NCBI GenBank assembly: GCA_964574105.1
Contig: CAZNKH010000023.1
Location: forward strand, 1-8,925
Origin: UBA9988 sp964574105
GTDB taxonomy: Bacteria; Patescibacteriota; Minisyncoccia; Phycocordibacterales; UBA9988
DNA: 8,925 bases
Reading direction: 5' to 3'
Shown here piece by piece: positions 1 through 6,673 of this stretch. The position numbers and the translations under genes are program-made. Numbering within the stretch: the first letter of the stretch is position 1; each line of letters begins with the position of its first letter. The notes beneath the pieces were generated by a model. That model was not told the origin of the DNA and ran no database searches. It was given only the letters and a program-made list of their open reading frames with translations.

Positions 1-72
1 CCGGGGGTGAGAATCGAACTCACGACCTTGGGTTTATGAGTCCCACGCTCTAACCATCTGAGCTACCCCGGC
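1..72 (-). tRNA. tRNA with CAU anticodon (elongator Met, possibly Ile2), 3' end cut by one base
   Basis: Read on the minus strand this folds as a full cloverleaf: acceptor 5' strand GCCGGGG (66-72), D-stem GCTC/GAGC, anticodon loop CTCATAA with anticodon CAU (complement of 36-38), variable loop AGGTC, T-stem GTGAG/CTCAC and T-loop TTCGATT. Six of the seven 3' acceptor bases are present (1-6). The base pairing with G1 lies just off the window, as do the discriminator and any CCA. G1 pairs normally, so it is not the initiator. Elongator Met is favoured by the overall look, but an Ile2 tRNA (CAU later modified to lysidine) cannot be excluded without the discriminator base. Oddity: the last anticodon-stem pair (31-39) is an A-A mismatch. 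The gene sits 29 bases after the terminator hairpin, with only a weak TATATG -10-like element (81-86) before it. Confidence 0.93.
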
Positions 73-101
73 GTACGAAACATATAGTGCCATAAAAATA
101 G

Positions 102-130
102 AAAAACGCCAATGATTCTTTGGCGTTTTT
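102..130 (-). terminator. Hairpin terminator between the two tRNA genes
   Basis: A perfect 11-bp stem (102-112 with 120-130) has core CGCCAA/TTGGCG, a 7-base loop and A/T tails that give a U-run on both strands, so it can terminate in either direction. On the minus strand it comes 8 bases after the last matched base of tRNA-fMet and before the second tRNA. It would therefore end the fMet transcript, and perhaps also read-through from the long operon upstream. Confidence 0.8.
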
Positions 131-138
131 CATAACGG

Positions 139-210
<72 letters not shown>

Positions 211-218
211 ATTGTGTA

Positions 219-232
219 CGGGGCGCACCCCG
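219..232 (-). other. GC-rich leader hairpin upstream of tRNA-fMet
   Basis: A perfect 5-bp inverted repeat, CGGGG (219-223) and CCCCG (228-232), around a 4-base loop. It lies in the short leader between the predicted promoter and the mature 5' end of tRNA-fMet, and 26 bases after the stop of the last protein gene. No U-run follows it on the minus strand, so it does not look like a normal intrinsic terminator. It may guide 5' processing or protect the 3' end of the upstream mRNA; the role is inferred. Confidence 0.5.
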
Positions 233-244
233 TGATACAAAGTG

Positions 245-272
245 ACTATAGCACACAATCAAATATATTCAA
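245..272 (-). promoter_or_regulatory. Predicted promoter of tRNA-fMet
   Basis: On the minus strand, TTGAAT (267-272, four of six matches to TTGACA) is followed after 16 bases by TATAGT (245-250, five of six matches to TATAAT). A TGC sits directly before the -10, forming an extended -10 element. The expected start of transcription is near 238, giving a leader of roughly 28 bases before the mature tRNA. The -35 box lies inside the last codons of the upstream hypothetical gene, which fits the compact layout. Confidence 0.6.
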
Positions 273-843
273 ACTCACGGAAGACCTTTTCGTACAAACC
301 AATGATGCGCCTCACCTCCCGTGACGAGAGTGGGACTGCATTCCCGTCATGCGCCACTCTATTGCGTGCTCTATGCGCCTCCCACGCATCATCAAGAGTG
401 GTAAAGTCGCTCTTCTCTATTAGCTTCATCTTTTCACCAAGACTCCCTCCATTTAAGTTCATCGTGCCAACAATCTCTTCAAGGATGGTATCTGCTTCAA
501 TAATAGCAACACGCCAGTCTGACTCATTATCAGAATTCAGTTTTTCTTGAATAAAGTCCCAGCGTATTTCATTCTCTGTACGCATCTTTTCTGTAGAAAT
601 CTTTTCAGCTTCAGCATACTCCCCTTTCTCCTTCTCAATATCTAACAAAATAATTTTGTACACGCTCCATATAATGAGTACAAAAGCAACGGTAGAAAAA
701 ATGACTACAATCAATTTGTACCAAAAAAGAGCATTCGCGATTGCAGGGACGAGGAGAATATCACCACCCCAGATCGCTAATGCAAGTCCGCGCACAAAGC
801 GCAGAAACTGATAGGAGTAGTAAAAGAGTGCGTCAACCCACAT
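259..843 (-). CDS. Membrane-anchored hypothetical protein with HEPN-like C-terminal domain
   Basis: No named family recognised with certainty. The 194-residue protein has a hydrophobic N-terminal third, with a clear transmembrane helix at about residues 42-67 and a less certain one at about 20-40. A charged, probably coiled helix follows (about 68-105), then a helical soluble domain (about 108-194). That domain carries the segment AWEAHRARNRVAHDG with R160-N161 and H165, matching the Rx4-6H motif (polar residue after Arg) of HEPN nucleases and HEPN-like helical bundles. Predicted topology puts the domain in the cytoplasm. The start ATG (841-843) lies inside the end of gatA, an 11-base overlap, with AGGA about 11 bases upstream, so translation is probably coupled to gatA. 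It is the last gene of the block. An RNase or RNA-binding role is only an inference from one motif; a purely structural HEPN fold is equally possible. Confidence 0.8.
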   Translation of the reverse strand: MWVDALFYYSYQFLRFVRGLALAIWGGDILLVPAIANALFWYKLIVVIFSTVAFVLIIWSVYKIILLDIEKEKGEYAEAEKISTEKMRTENEIRWDFIQEKLNSDNESDWRVAIIEADTILEEIVGTMNLNGGSLGEKMKLIEKSDFTTLDDAWEAHRARNRVAHDGNAVPLSSREVRRIIGLYEKVFREFEYI

Positions 844-2245
844 TGATATCTTTTCCTATACTAAAAAGTGTGGACTCGTCAAAGTATGGTGCAATCAATT
901 GGAACCCGACCGGCAATCCATTTTTCGTTGCTCCTGAGGGGATAGAAATGGCGGGAAGCTCAGCAATATTTGCTGGCACGGTGAAAATATCTTCTAGATA
1001 CATCTGGAGCGGATCAGCGGCCTTCTCTCCCTGCGCAAACGCGGGCGAAGGCGTTGTGGGGATAGCAATCGCGTCCACCGAGGCGAAGGCGGTCTCAAAA
1101 TCTCGTCGTATCACCGAGCGCATCGCGCAGGCCTTGCGATAGTAGGCATCATAATAGCCCGCGGAGAGTACATAGGTACCGAGGATAATTCGGCGCTTTG
1201 CTTCTCTGCCAAACCCCGTTCCGCGCGTCTTCATATAATCATCAAAGAGATCCTTGCCATCTAAGTGGAGGCCAAAGCGTACTCCATCAAAACGCGCGAG
1301 GTTGGTAGAGACTTCTGCCGGCATCAAAATGTAGTAGACGGCAAGCGAGTGAGTAATGGCAGGGAGACTAATGTCACATATCTCGTAGCCCTTCGCACGG
1401 AGCTCTGTGAGTGTCTCCTCAAAACGCGCGAGTATCTCTGGGTCAACTCCCTTCTCCAAAAAATGTCTCGGAACACCAATCTTCTTTCCTTTCATCTTCA
1501 CTGGTACCCGTGAGGGATTAACGGTCGTAGAGTCCATCGGGTCAAGACCAGTAATCGCATTAAATACAAGCTCTGCATCAGCAACTGTTTTTGTAAATGG
1601 TCCAATTTGATCAAGAGAGGATGCCATTGCCATGAGTCCCGAGCGCGAGACTCGCCCGTAAGAGGGCTTTAAGCCCACTACACCGCAAAAGGCCGCTGGC
1701 TGGCGGATTGACCCTCCGGTATCGGACCCCAGTGCCGCCAAAGCCATACCGGCAGAGACAGCCGCCGCAGAGCCACCCGAGGATCCGCCGGGCACTTTAC
1801 TGGTATCTCGCGGATTTCTTGTTGGGCCAAAGGCAGAGTTCTCAGTAGATCCCCCCATTGCAAATTCATCCATATTGGTTCTGCCAAGAAAGATGGCACC
1901 CGCCTCTCGTAGCTTTTGGATAACAGTTGCATCGTAGGAGGCAGTGTAACCTTCAAGTATCTTTGATGCAGAACTTACCTTCTTCCCCTTGATCAAAATA
2001 TTGTCTTTCACCGCAAAAGGAATGCCGGCAAGAGCACCAAGTTGTTCCCCTTTCTTTCTCCGCGCATCAATCGCCTCTGCTTGCGCAAGCGCGTCACTGA
2101 ATACTTCTAAATATGCGTGTATTTCCGGATCTTCTGTATTGATACGCGCGAGATACGCTTCGGTCAATTCTCGTGCTCCCAAGGATCCTCGTGAGAGTTC
2201 CTCACTCGCGCTATGTATCGTAAGCGTATCAAGTGAGACTGTCAT
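833..2245 (-). CDS. gatA: Asp-tRNA(Asn)/Glu-tRNA(Gln) amidotransferase subunit A
   Basis: Amidase-signature subunit of GatCAB. It hydrolyses glutamine and passes ammonia to GatB, which converts mischarged Glu-tRNAGln or Asp-tRNAAsn to the correct form in the cytoplasm. The 470-residue product (family about 480-490) contains the full Ser-cisSer-Lys triad: K80 (in AVKDN), S155 (in GGSSGGS) and S179 (in SDTGGSIRQP). The family landmarks LKPSYGRVSRSG, SLDQIGP and LPVGFQLI are also intact. The ATG at 2243-2245 was chosen because the product then begins at the normal family N-terminus and starts one base after the gatC stop. The frame stays open to 2401 but that stretch overlaps gatC. There is no convincing Shine-Dalgarno site, so re-initiation after gatC is likely. 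The C-terminus is short, ending SIGKDINVG shortly after the conserved DESTL region, and overlaps the next gene. gatB is not in the window. Confidence 0.97.
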   Translation of the reverse strand: MTVSLDTLTIHSASEELSRGSLGARELTEAYLARINTEDPEIHAYLEVFSDALAQAEAIDARRKKGEQLGALAGIPFAVKDNILIKGKKVSSASKILEGYTASYDATVIQKLREAGAIFLGRTNMDEFAMGGSTENSAFGPTRNPRDTSKVPGGSSGGSAAAVSAGMALAALGSDTGGSIRQPAAFCGVVGLKPSYGRVSRSGLMAMASSLDQIGPFTKTVADAELVFNAITGLDPMDSTTVNPSRVPVKMKGKKIGVPRHFLEKGVDPEILARFEETLTELRAKGYEICDISLPAITHSLAVYYILMPAEVSTNLARFDGVRFGLHLDGKDLFDDYMKTRGTGFGREAKRRIILGTYVLSAGYYDAYYRKACAMRSVIRRDFETAFASVDAIAIPTTPSPAFAQGEKAADPLQMYLEDIFTVPANIAELPAISIPSGATKNGLPVGFQLIAPYFDESTLFSIGKDINVG

Positions 2246-2246
2246 A

Positions 2247-2543
2247 CTACTTTGAAAGGATTTGTTTGACTGAGATGCATCCGTTCTCTGTCTTTGGAGC
2301 GGCAGACAAGAGGAGGTCAGTGTACTCTTTCGGCTCGTGTGGGCTATTATCCTCTCGCATTGTGTTGTGAGAGATCTCTCGTTCTCCATCAATTGTCGCA
2401 TCTACCGACGCAAGTTCAGAGACATACGAAAGGATGGATGTGAGATCCTTGGTGAGTGCTTCTTTTTCTTCTCCCGTCAATTCAAGACGAGAAAGCTCTG
2501 CAAGCCGTTCTACATCGTTACGCGTTATGGCATTGTTCTGCAT
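2247..2543 (-). CDS. gatC: Asp-tRNA(Asn)/Glu-tRNA(Gln) amidotransferase subunit C
   Basis: Small belt subunit (98 residues, typical for the family) that wraps the GatA-GatB interface and stabilises the complex. Two family signatures are visible. The N-terminal helix reads VERLAELSRLELTGEE and continues into a second helix ending SYVSELASVD. The C-terminal part has NTMREDNSP, then LLSAAPKTENGCISVKQIL, matching the usual LReD...aP...ikV.qvl pattern. The ATG at 2541-2543 is preceded by AGGA with a 7-base spacer, a good ribosome binding site that overlaps the ligA stop codon region. It lies 12 bases after ligA and one base before gatA, so it is cotranscribed with both. The ligA/gatC/gatA neighbourhood is also known, in looser form, in other bacteria. 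Confidence 0.95.
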   Translation of the reverse strand: MQNNAITRNDVERLAELSRLELTGEEKEALTKDLTSILSYVSELASVDATIDGEREISHNTMREDNSPHEPKEYTDLLLSAAPKTENGCISVKQILSK

Positions 2544-2555
2544 ACGCGAATCCTA

Positions 2556-4568
2556 TCACTTTTTGACGAGCTTGAGAAATTGTTCTTCAGAAAGAATGGC
2601 GACACCGAGACTGCGTGCCTTATCTGCTTTGGAACCAGGATTCTCACCCTCCACCACATAGTCTGTTTTTGAAGATACCGATTCAGAAATATCTCCTCCC
2701 CGCTCACGCACTAAACGCTTTGCCTCATCACGGGTAACAGACGAGAGTGTGCCGGTAAAGATAAAAGACTTTCCAAAAAGAATGGTATACTCCCTTCTTT
2801 TTACCGTCTCAATGATCAGCTCCCCAAGTAGATCGTCCACTAATTTCTTATTTACACTCTCTCTGAACCAATCATAGATAGATTGTGCAATTACTTCACC
2901 AACGCCATGCACAGTCTGGAGATTCTCTACACTCGCTTCTCGTATGCGGGCAAGCGTGCCAAAATGCTCGGCAAGATCCTCTGCGGTCTCTTCTCCTACC
3001 TGCGGGATAGAGAGCGCGATAATGAAGCGTGCGAGTGAAATAATTTTCTTTGCACGAATTGCTCTCACCAAGTTCCCAGCCTTCTTTCTTTTAAATGAGG
3101 GAAGATTGACAAGGTCTCCCTCTGTTAAGGTAAAGATATCGGGAAATCGTGCGATCAATCCGTGGTCAAGCAAGAGGTCAATAATTTTTGGTCCCAATCC
3201 ATCAATATCAAACGCATGTTTGCTGGCAAAGTGGTGGAATTTGCGCCGTTGGATTGCCCCGGAGTGACGATCTATACAACGGTAAGTAGCTTCTCCTGGG
3301 ATGCGTTCTATAGCGCCGCACTCGGGGATACTTCGTGGGAATACAAACTTTTTTTCTTTCCCGCTTCGCATCTCGGTGAGCACACTCACAATATCGGGAA
3401 TCACATCCCCTGCTTTTTGAATGACGACGGTGTCCCCCACTCGCACATCAAGTCGCGTAATTTCATCCTCATTATGAAGTGTTGCGCGAGAGACCGTAGA
3501 GCCATCCACAAGTACCGGTTTAAGCACTGCAACAGGGGTAACGACACCGGTACGCCCCACTTGGAGTACTATATTTTCTACAACAGTTGTGGCCTGCTCC
3601 GCGGGAAATTTATACGCAATGGCAAAGCGCGGTGCCTTACCGGTAAATCCCAAGCGTTCTTGGAATGTGCGCTCATTGATCTTTACCACCACTCCATCAA
3701 TGCCGTATGGCTCACGGAGTCTTCGTGTCGTCCATTTTTTGTAGAATGCAAATACTTCAGTAATGTCTCTACAGTGCGCGTAGTGTTTGTTTACCTTAAA
3801 TCCAAGCTGTGAGAGAAGTGATAGCTCTGCTTCTTGATCCTCTGGTGTTTCTCTGTACTCAGCAATATCGTAAATAAAGCTGTCTAAATTTCGTGTAGCA
3901 ACAATACGCGGATCTAATTGTCGTATGGTCCCTGCCGCCACATTCCGCGGGTTTGCATAGAGTTCCTTCCCATCCTTCTTCTGCCGCTCATTCAATGCTT
4001 CAAATTCTTTTTTTGAAATCCACACCTCCCCCTCAACAATAATGTCCACCTCCTGCTCTAGTTTGAGTGGAATAGAGTCTATCGTTTTAATATTTGCAGT
4101 CACATCCTCCCCCACTCGTCCATCTCCTCTCGTTGCCGCAGTAACCAGAACACCTTTCTTGTAAGTGAGAACGATCTTAAAACCATCTATCTTCAACTCA
4201 CACACATAGGAGTAAGGCTTGCTGTGCCCAACCACAGTCTTGTGCGAAGATGTGCCCACTCCCTTCTCCACCCGCTCGTCAAAGGCACGCATATCCTCCT
4301 CGGTAAAAGCATCGTTGAATGACCATTGCGGAATGCGGTGTTCTATCTTGGTAAATTTTGCAAGCGGCTCTCCACCCACACGCTGTGTGGGAGAATCAGG
4401 GGTAACAAGCTCTGGGTGCGCCGCCTCTAGCTCGGCCAATTCTCGCTTCAGCGAGTCTAGTGCCTCGTCACTCAACTCCTGCTTGTCCAGTACATGGTAC
4501 AAGTATCGATGCCGATTGATAGTCTCGCGGAGTTTAAACAGTCGTTTTTTAATATCAATAAGGCTCAC
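2556..4568 (-). CDS. ligA: NAD-dependent DNA ligase
   Basis: Seals nicks during replication and repair using NAD+. The 670-residue product is of normal length with domains in the standard order. Domain Ia (about 1-70) includes SPTQRVGG. The adenylation domain holds the catalytic lysine K126 in ELKIDG, then TRGDG, GEDVT, EGEV and YANPRNVAAGT. The OB fold (about 325-400) includes GRTGVVTPVA and GDVIPDIV. Next are a zinc-finger region (about 410-440), helix-hairpin-helix repeats (about 450-585) and a C-terminal BRCT domain (about 593-670). The start is GTG (4566-4568), five bases after the preceding gene; the first internal Met is at residue 93, so GTG is the only sensible start. Two oddities are visible. 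The zinc finger keeps only C416 and C431, the other two expected cysteines being I414 and S436. The Ia-domain Tyr of the DxEYD motif is Leu (L37). Enzymatic motifs are otherwise intact, so it should be active. Confidence 0.97.
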   Translation of the reverse strand: MSLIDIKKRLFKLRETINRHRYLYHVLDKQELSDEALDSLKRELAELEAAHPELVTPDSPTQRVGGEPLAKFTKIEHRIPQWSFNDAFTEEDMRAFDERVEKGVGTSSHKTVVGHSKPYSYVCELKIDGFKIVLTYKKGVLVTAATRGDGRVGEDVTANIKTIDSIPLKLEQEVDIIVEGEVWISKKEFEALNERQKKDGKELYANPRNVAAGTIRQLDPRIVATRNLDSFIYDIAEYRETPEDQEAELSLLSQLGFKVNKHYAHCRDITEVFAFYKKWTTRRLREPYGIDGVVVKINERTFQERLGFTGKAPRFAIAYKFPAEQATTVVENIVLQVGRTGVVTPVAVLKPVLVDGSTVSRATLHNEDEITRLDVRVGDTVVIQKAGDVIPDIVSVLTEMRSGKEKKFVFPRSIPECGAIERIPGEATYRCIDRHSGAIQRRKFHHFASKHAFDIDGLGPKIIDLLLDHGLIARFPDIFTLTEGDLVNLPSFKRKKAGNLVRAIRAKKIISLARFIIALSIPQVGEETAEDLAEHFGTLARIREASVENLQTVHGVGEVIAQSIYDWFRESVNKKLVDDLLGELIIETVKRREYTILFGKSFIFTGTLSSVTRDEAKRLVRERGGDISESVSSKTDYVVEGENPGSKADKARSLGVAILSEEQFLKLVKK

Positions 4569-4573
4569 GGGTC

Positions 4574-5173
4574 TTAATTTTCTTTTCTGTGTGAGAGTAC
4601 TTTAACAGCAGGACGCACTCCATCTTTCTTAATCCCATCAACCCCTCTTGTAAACCCTGCACATATACTAGTTCCTATAAGATTTACAGAATCTTCAGCA
4701 TTTAAGTAATGTATCGCGGCACAAGGTATATTTGCCTGTTCTGTTGTTTGATTTTCCTTTATATCTGCATAGGGAGATAAAACAAATACATACTGTTTAG
4801 AAAACATGTCGTTATGGTAAGTCTTGAGAGAGGTCTGGGCTATTGAGGAATCGTCAAATTCACTTTTCGGGACAAAACAATACATCTGTGTTGCATTTGT
4901 GATATCTTCTTTTTCCATATAATCATATACTGTCGATCCTGCATCACTATTTAGATAATAGCGTCTCATATATCGCCGACATGCATCTGCCGCATCTGCC
5001 GCATAGTATGCTTGCATCCCCTGATACTCAGCTCTTCCGATGATTATTGTTCTTATAGCAATATTATTCATCAGTAATACCATCATCAAGATAACTCCGA
5101 TCAAAATGATTGCATACAGAAGAGCCACCCCTTTTTTTCTTACAAATCTTATCTTTGAATATCGATAGAACAT
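4574..5173 (-). CDS. PilX/GspK-like minor pilin
   Basis: A 199-residue protein with a basic leader (VRKKG) and one hydrophobic helix at about 16-45, followed by YYAADAADA. Residues R-A-E-Y-Q before that segment and the YYAA motif are typical of PilX-family N-termini. A prepilin-type cleavage after G15 is plausible, but the +5 position is Tyr (Y20) rather than Glu. Absence of Glu5 is the known mark of the GspK/PilX class, which sits at the tip and need not contact the subunit below in the usual way. The exported part has four cysteines (65, 99, 151, 171). The ATG at 5171-5173 follows the PilV-like stop by 3 bases without a clear ribosome site, so translation is probably coupled. It is last of four minor pilin genes and lies 5 bases before ligA. 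Class assignment is by position and N-terminus; the C-terminal body is not recognised. Confidence 0.75.
   Translation of the reverse strand: MFYRYSKIRFVRKKGVALLYAIILIGVILMMVLLMNNIAIRTIIIGRAEYQGMQAYYAADAADACRRYMRRYYLNSDAGSTVYDYMEKEDITNATQMYCFVPKSEFDDSSIAQTSLKTYHNDMFSKQYVFVLSPYADIKENQTTEQANIPCAAIHYLNAEDSVNLIGTSICAGFTRGVDGIKKDGVRPAVKVLSHRKEN
4983..5000. repeat. Perfect 9-base tandem repeat inside the PilX-like gene
   Basis: GCATCTGCC occurs twice in direct tandem, followed by GCAT of a third copy. It encodes the AADAAD stretch just after the transmembrane helix of the PilX-like protein. Being a multiple of three it keeps the frame; it looks like a slippage duplication. Confidence 0.8.
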
Positions 5174-5176
5174 AGA

Positions 5177-5986
5177 TTAAAAAAATATCTTTCTGTATAC
5201 CATCGTAGAAAGAGTAACGGAATGAGCAGAAGCGCCACTTCCCCAAGAGACTGAGGCGGTAATACGGACAGCATCGTATAAAGTTATGAAATTTGAATTC
5301 CTATCTGGTAAGAGATCTCCATCTCCCCCAAGATTGTTGTGATATACACGCGGAGCCGCAGTACGAATAAGATCTACGGAAAGTTTCCTACTAAAAATGG
5401 TTTTTTCATTAGATGTGTCAGCATTGACGATATTTGTATAATACACTGTTTCGGGGCCCGTTACAGTAACTTTCTTCACCAGAAGATCGTTCGGATCCAA
5501 TGAGAAAGTATTAATCTGAGCAGGGATTGTTTCTAGAATTCCTTTCTCTATGCCAGCAATCTGAATCCCGCAGTAACGCGGGGATAGAACTCTTCCGGAT
5601 AATGGCTGGCTATTACACTCTTTAAGTAATTTTGAATTACTTCTTATGTCATAGTATGAGCAGAATCTTGCCCGATCTTGGTAATTATTAGAAGAAGGAT
5701 TAATACACCATGCTGGAATACCCTTAACATTGCCTACGAATGTCTCTGTATCTTTAGAGTAAGCCTCATCTTCTGAAAGATGCATTTTTGCCAGTTCTAG
5801 CGCTTCTTGTGCTAGATATAATGCGGTAAGTTCATTTATCTTTTTGTTTAGTTGCTGTCCCGCCCGGATGTAATATCCAATTGGGAGAGTAATCATTAAT
5901 ACAACAATACCAACCGCGACCACTGTCTCAACAAGGGTAAAACCACGGAAATATCTTGTTCTTTTATTTGTGAAGAAGAAGATCAT
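5177..5986 (-). CDS. PilV/GspI-like minor pilin
   Basis: Type IV prepilin-like protein of 269 residues. A short basic leader ends RYFRG, then FTLVETVVAVGIVVLMI. PilD should cleave after G15, exposing F16 as the methylated first residue, with Glu at mature position 5 (E20). The hydrophobic helix spans about 16-38. The long exported domain (about 45-269) holds four cysteines at 94, 109, 124 and 139, exactly 15 residues apart, and ends in a strand-rich region. The VETVVAVGI sequence with early prolines resembles PilV/GspI proteins. The start overlaps the stop of the preceding PilW-like gene in an ATGA arrangement (5983-5986), so translation is coupled. It is part of the presumed tip complex with the three other minor pilins. 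Confidence 0.82.
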   Translation of the reverse strand: MIFFFTNKRTRYFRGFTLVETVVAVGIVVLMITLPIGYYIRAGQQLNKKINELTALYLAQEALELAKMHLSEDEAYSKDTETFVGNVKGIPAWCINPSSNNYQDRARFCSYYDIRSNSKLLKECNSQPLSGRVLSPRYCGIQIAGIEKGILETIPAQINTFSLDPNDLLVKKVTVTGPETVYYTNIVNADTSNEKTIFSRKLSVDLIRTAAPRVYHNNLGGDGDLLPDRNSNFITLYDAVRITASVSWGSGASAHSVTLSTMVYRKIFF

Positions 5987-6666
5987 GGATTTCGTGATTG
6001 AACTGCAGTTTGTAAATGGATTGTCCGTGTAGTTCCTTTAACTTTCGCATCCAAGCCGATAATAATTCCTAACTGCTTTGTAGAACTGTCATTTAGTACG
6101 GGGGTTATAATAAAACTGGTTACTTCAATATCATCTGGGGTGATCTTTCCAGACACACAATCATCATCAGCAATATTGTCAGCGCCTTTTATGTCACATC
6201 TGTTATACATCAGAGAATTACCATCGCGATAAAAATAGAATTCACGCAAGACATTCTCAACGGTATTATAAGTTCTAAAAGCAAGATTTTCCCCATAATT
6301 TGATGAATCATCTGGAGCACAAGAGCTACTAGTACAGGGATCTGTATTACAAGCTTTTCTTACTGTATTAAAACATTGTTCATATTTATAACAAGGAGCT
6401 AATGCTATCCCGCATGAATATCGAGTGGCTGATTTTCTCTCTCGAGCAGGGAGAGTAATACTATCCATCGCAATATTCATACTAGTTAAGAGTTGACGCG
6501 TTTTTTGGTTAGAACGATTTAATTTCATAAGACTAGCTAAAATACCTGTCACAATAAGCGCAATAATGACAAATATCCCTATAGAGACTATCAACTCAAT
6601 AAGAGTAAATCCTTGAGACCGTTTACGGAAAGATTTCAGCGAGAAAGAATTCATTTCATAATCCAT
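5983..6666 (-). CDS. PilW/GspJ-like minor pilin, cysteine-rich
   Basis: Type IV prepilin-like protein of 227 residues. The basic leader KSFRKRSQG is followed by FTLIELIVSIGIFVIIALI, so cleavage falls after G19 with Glu at mature position 5 (E24). The hydrophobic helix covers about 20-47. Start ATG (6664-6666) has AGGA five bases upstream, which supports it over the second Met at residue 5. The exported domain contains eight cysteines: six packed in residues 85-116 and two at 157 and 170, most likely a disulfide-stabilised insertion. The N-terminus and gene position fit the PilW/GspJ class. Its stop overlaps the start of the PilV-like gene. The base composition is clearly AT-richer than the pilD and ligA genes on either side of the minor pilin cluster. 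Confidence 0.82.
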   Translation of the reverse strand: MDYEMNSFSLKSFRKRSQGFTLIELIVSIGIFVIIALIVTGILASLMKLNRSNQKTRQLLTSMNIAMDSITLPARERKSATRYSCGIALAPCYKYEQCFNTVRKACNTDPCTSSSCAPDDSSNYGENLAFRTYNTVENVLREFYFYRDGNSLMYNRCDIKGADNIADDDCVSGKITPDDIEVTSFIITPVLNDSSTKQLGIIIGLDAKVKGTTRTIHLQTAVQSRNP

Positions 6667-6673
6667 GCTATTC

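Noticed and set aside
219..232. Hairpin as intrinsic terminator of the nine-gene block
   Set aside because: There is no U-run after the stem on the minus strand, and the stem is only 5 bp.
2246..2401. N-terminal extension of gatA by 52 codons
   Set aside because: The extension lies in another frame of gatC, does not resemble GatA, and the ATG at 2243-2245 gives the normal family start.
3238..3339. Frameshift or sequencing error as cause of the altered LigA zinc finger
   Set aside because: The reading frame is open and well matched on both sides, and the substitutions are isolated residues, so no indel is needed; a base-level error cannot be excluded.
3162..3812. A 216-codon plus-strand open frame opposite ligA
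   Set aside because: It is antisense to a conserved, motif-rich part of LigA, has odd composition (many His and Cys), resembles no family and has no ribosome site.
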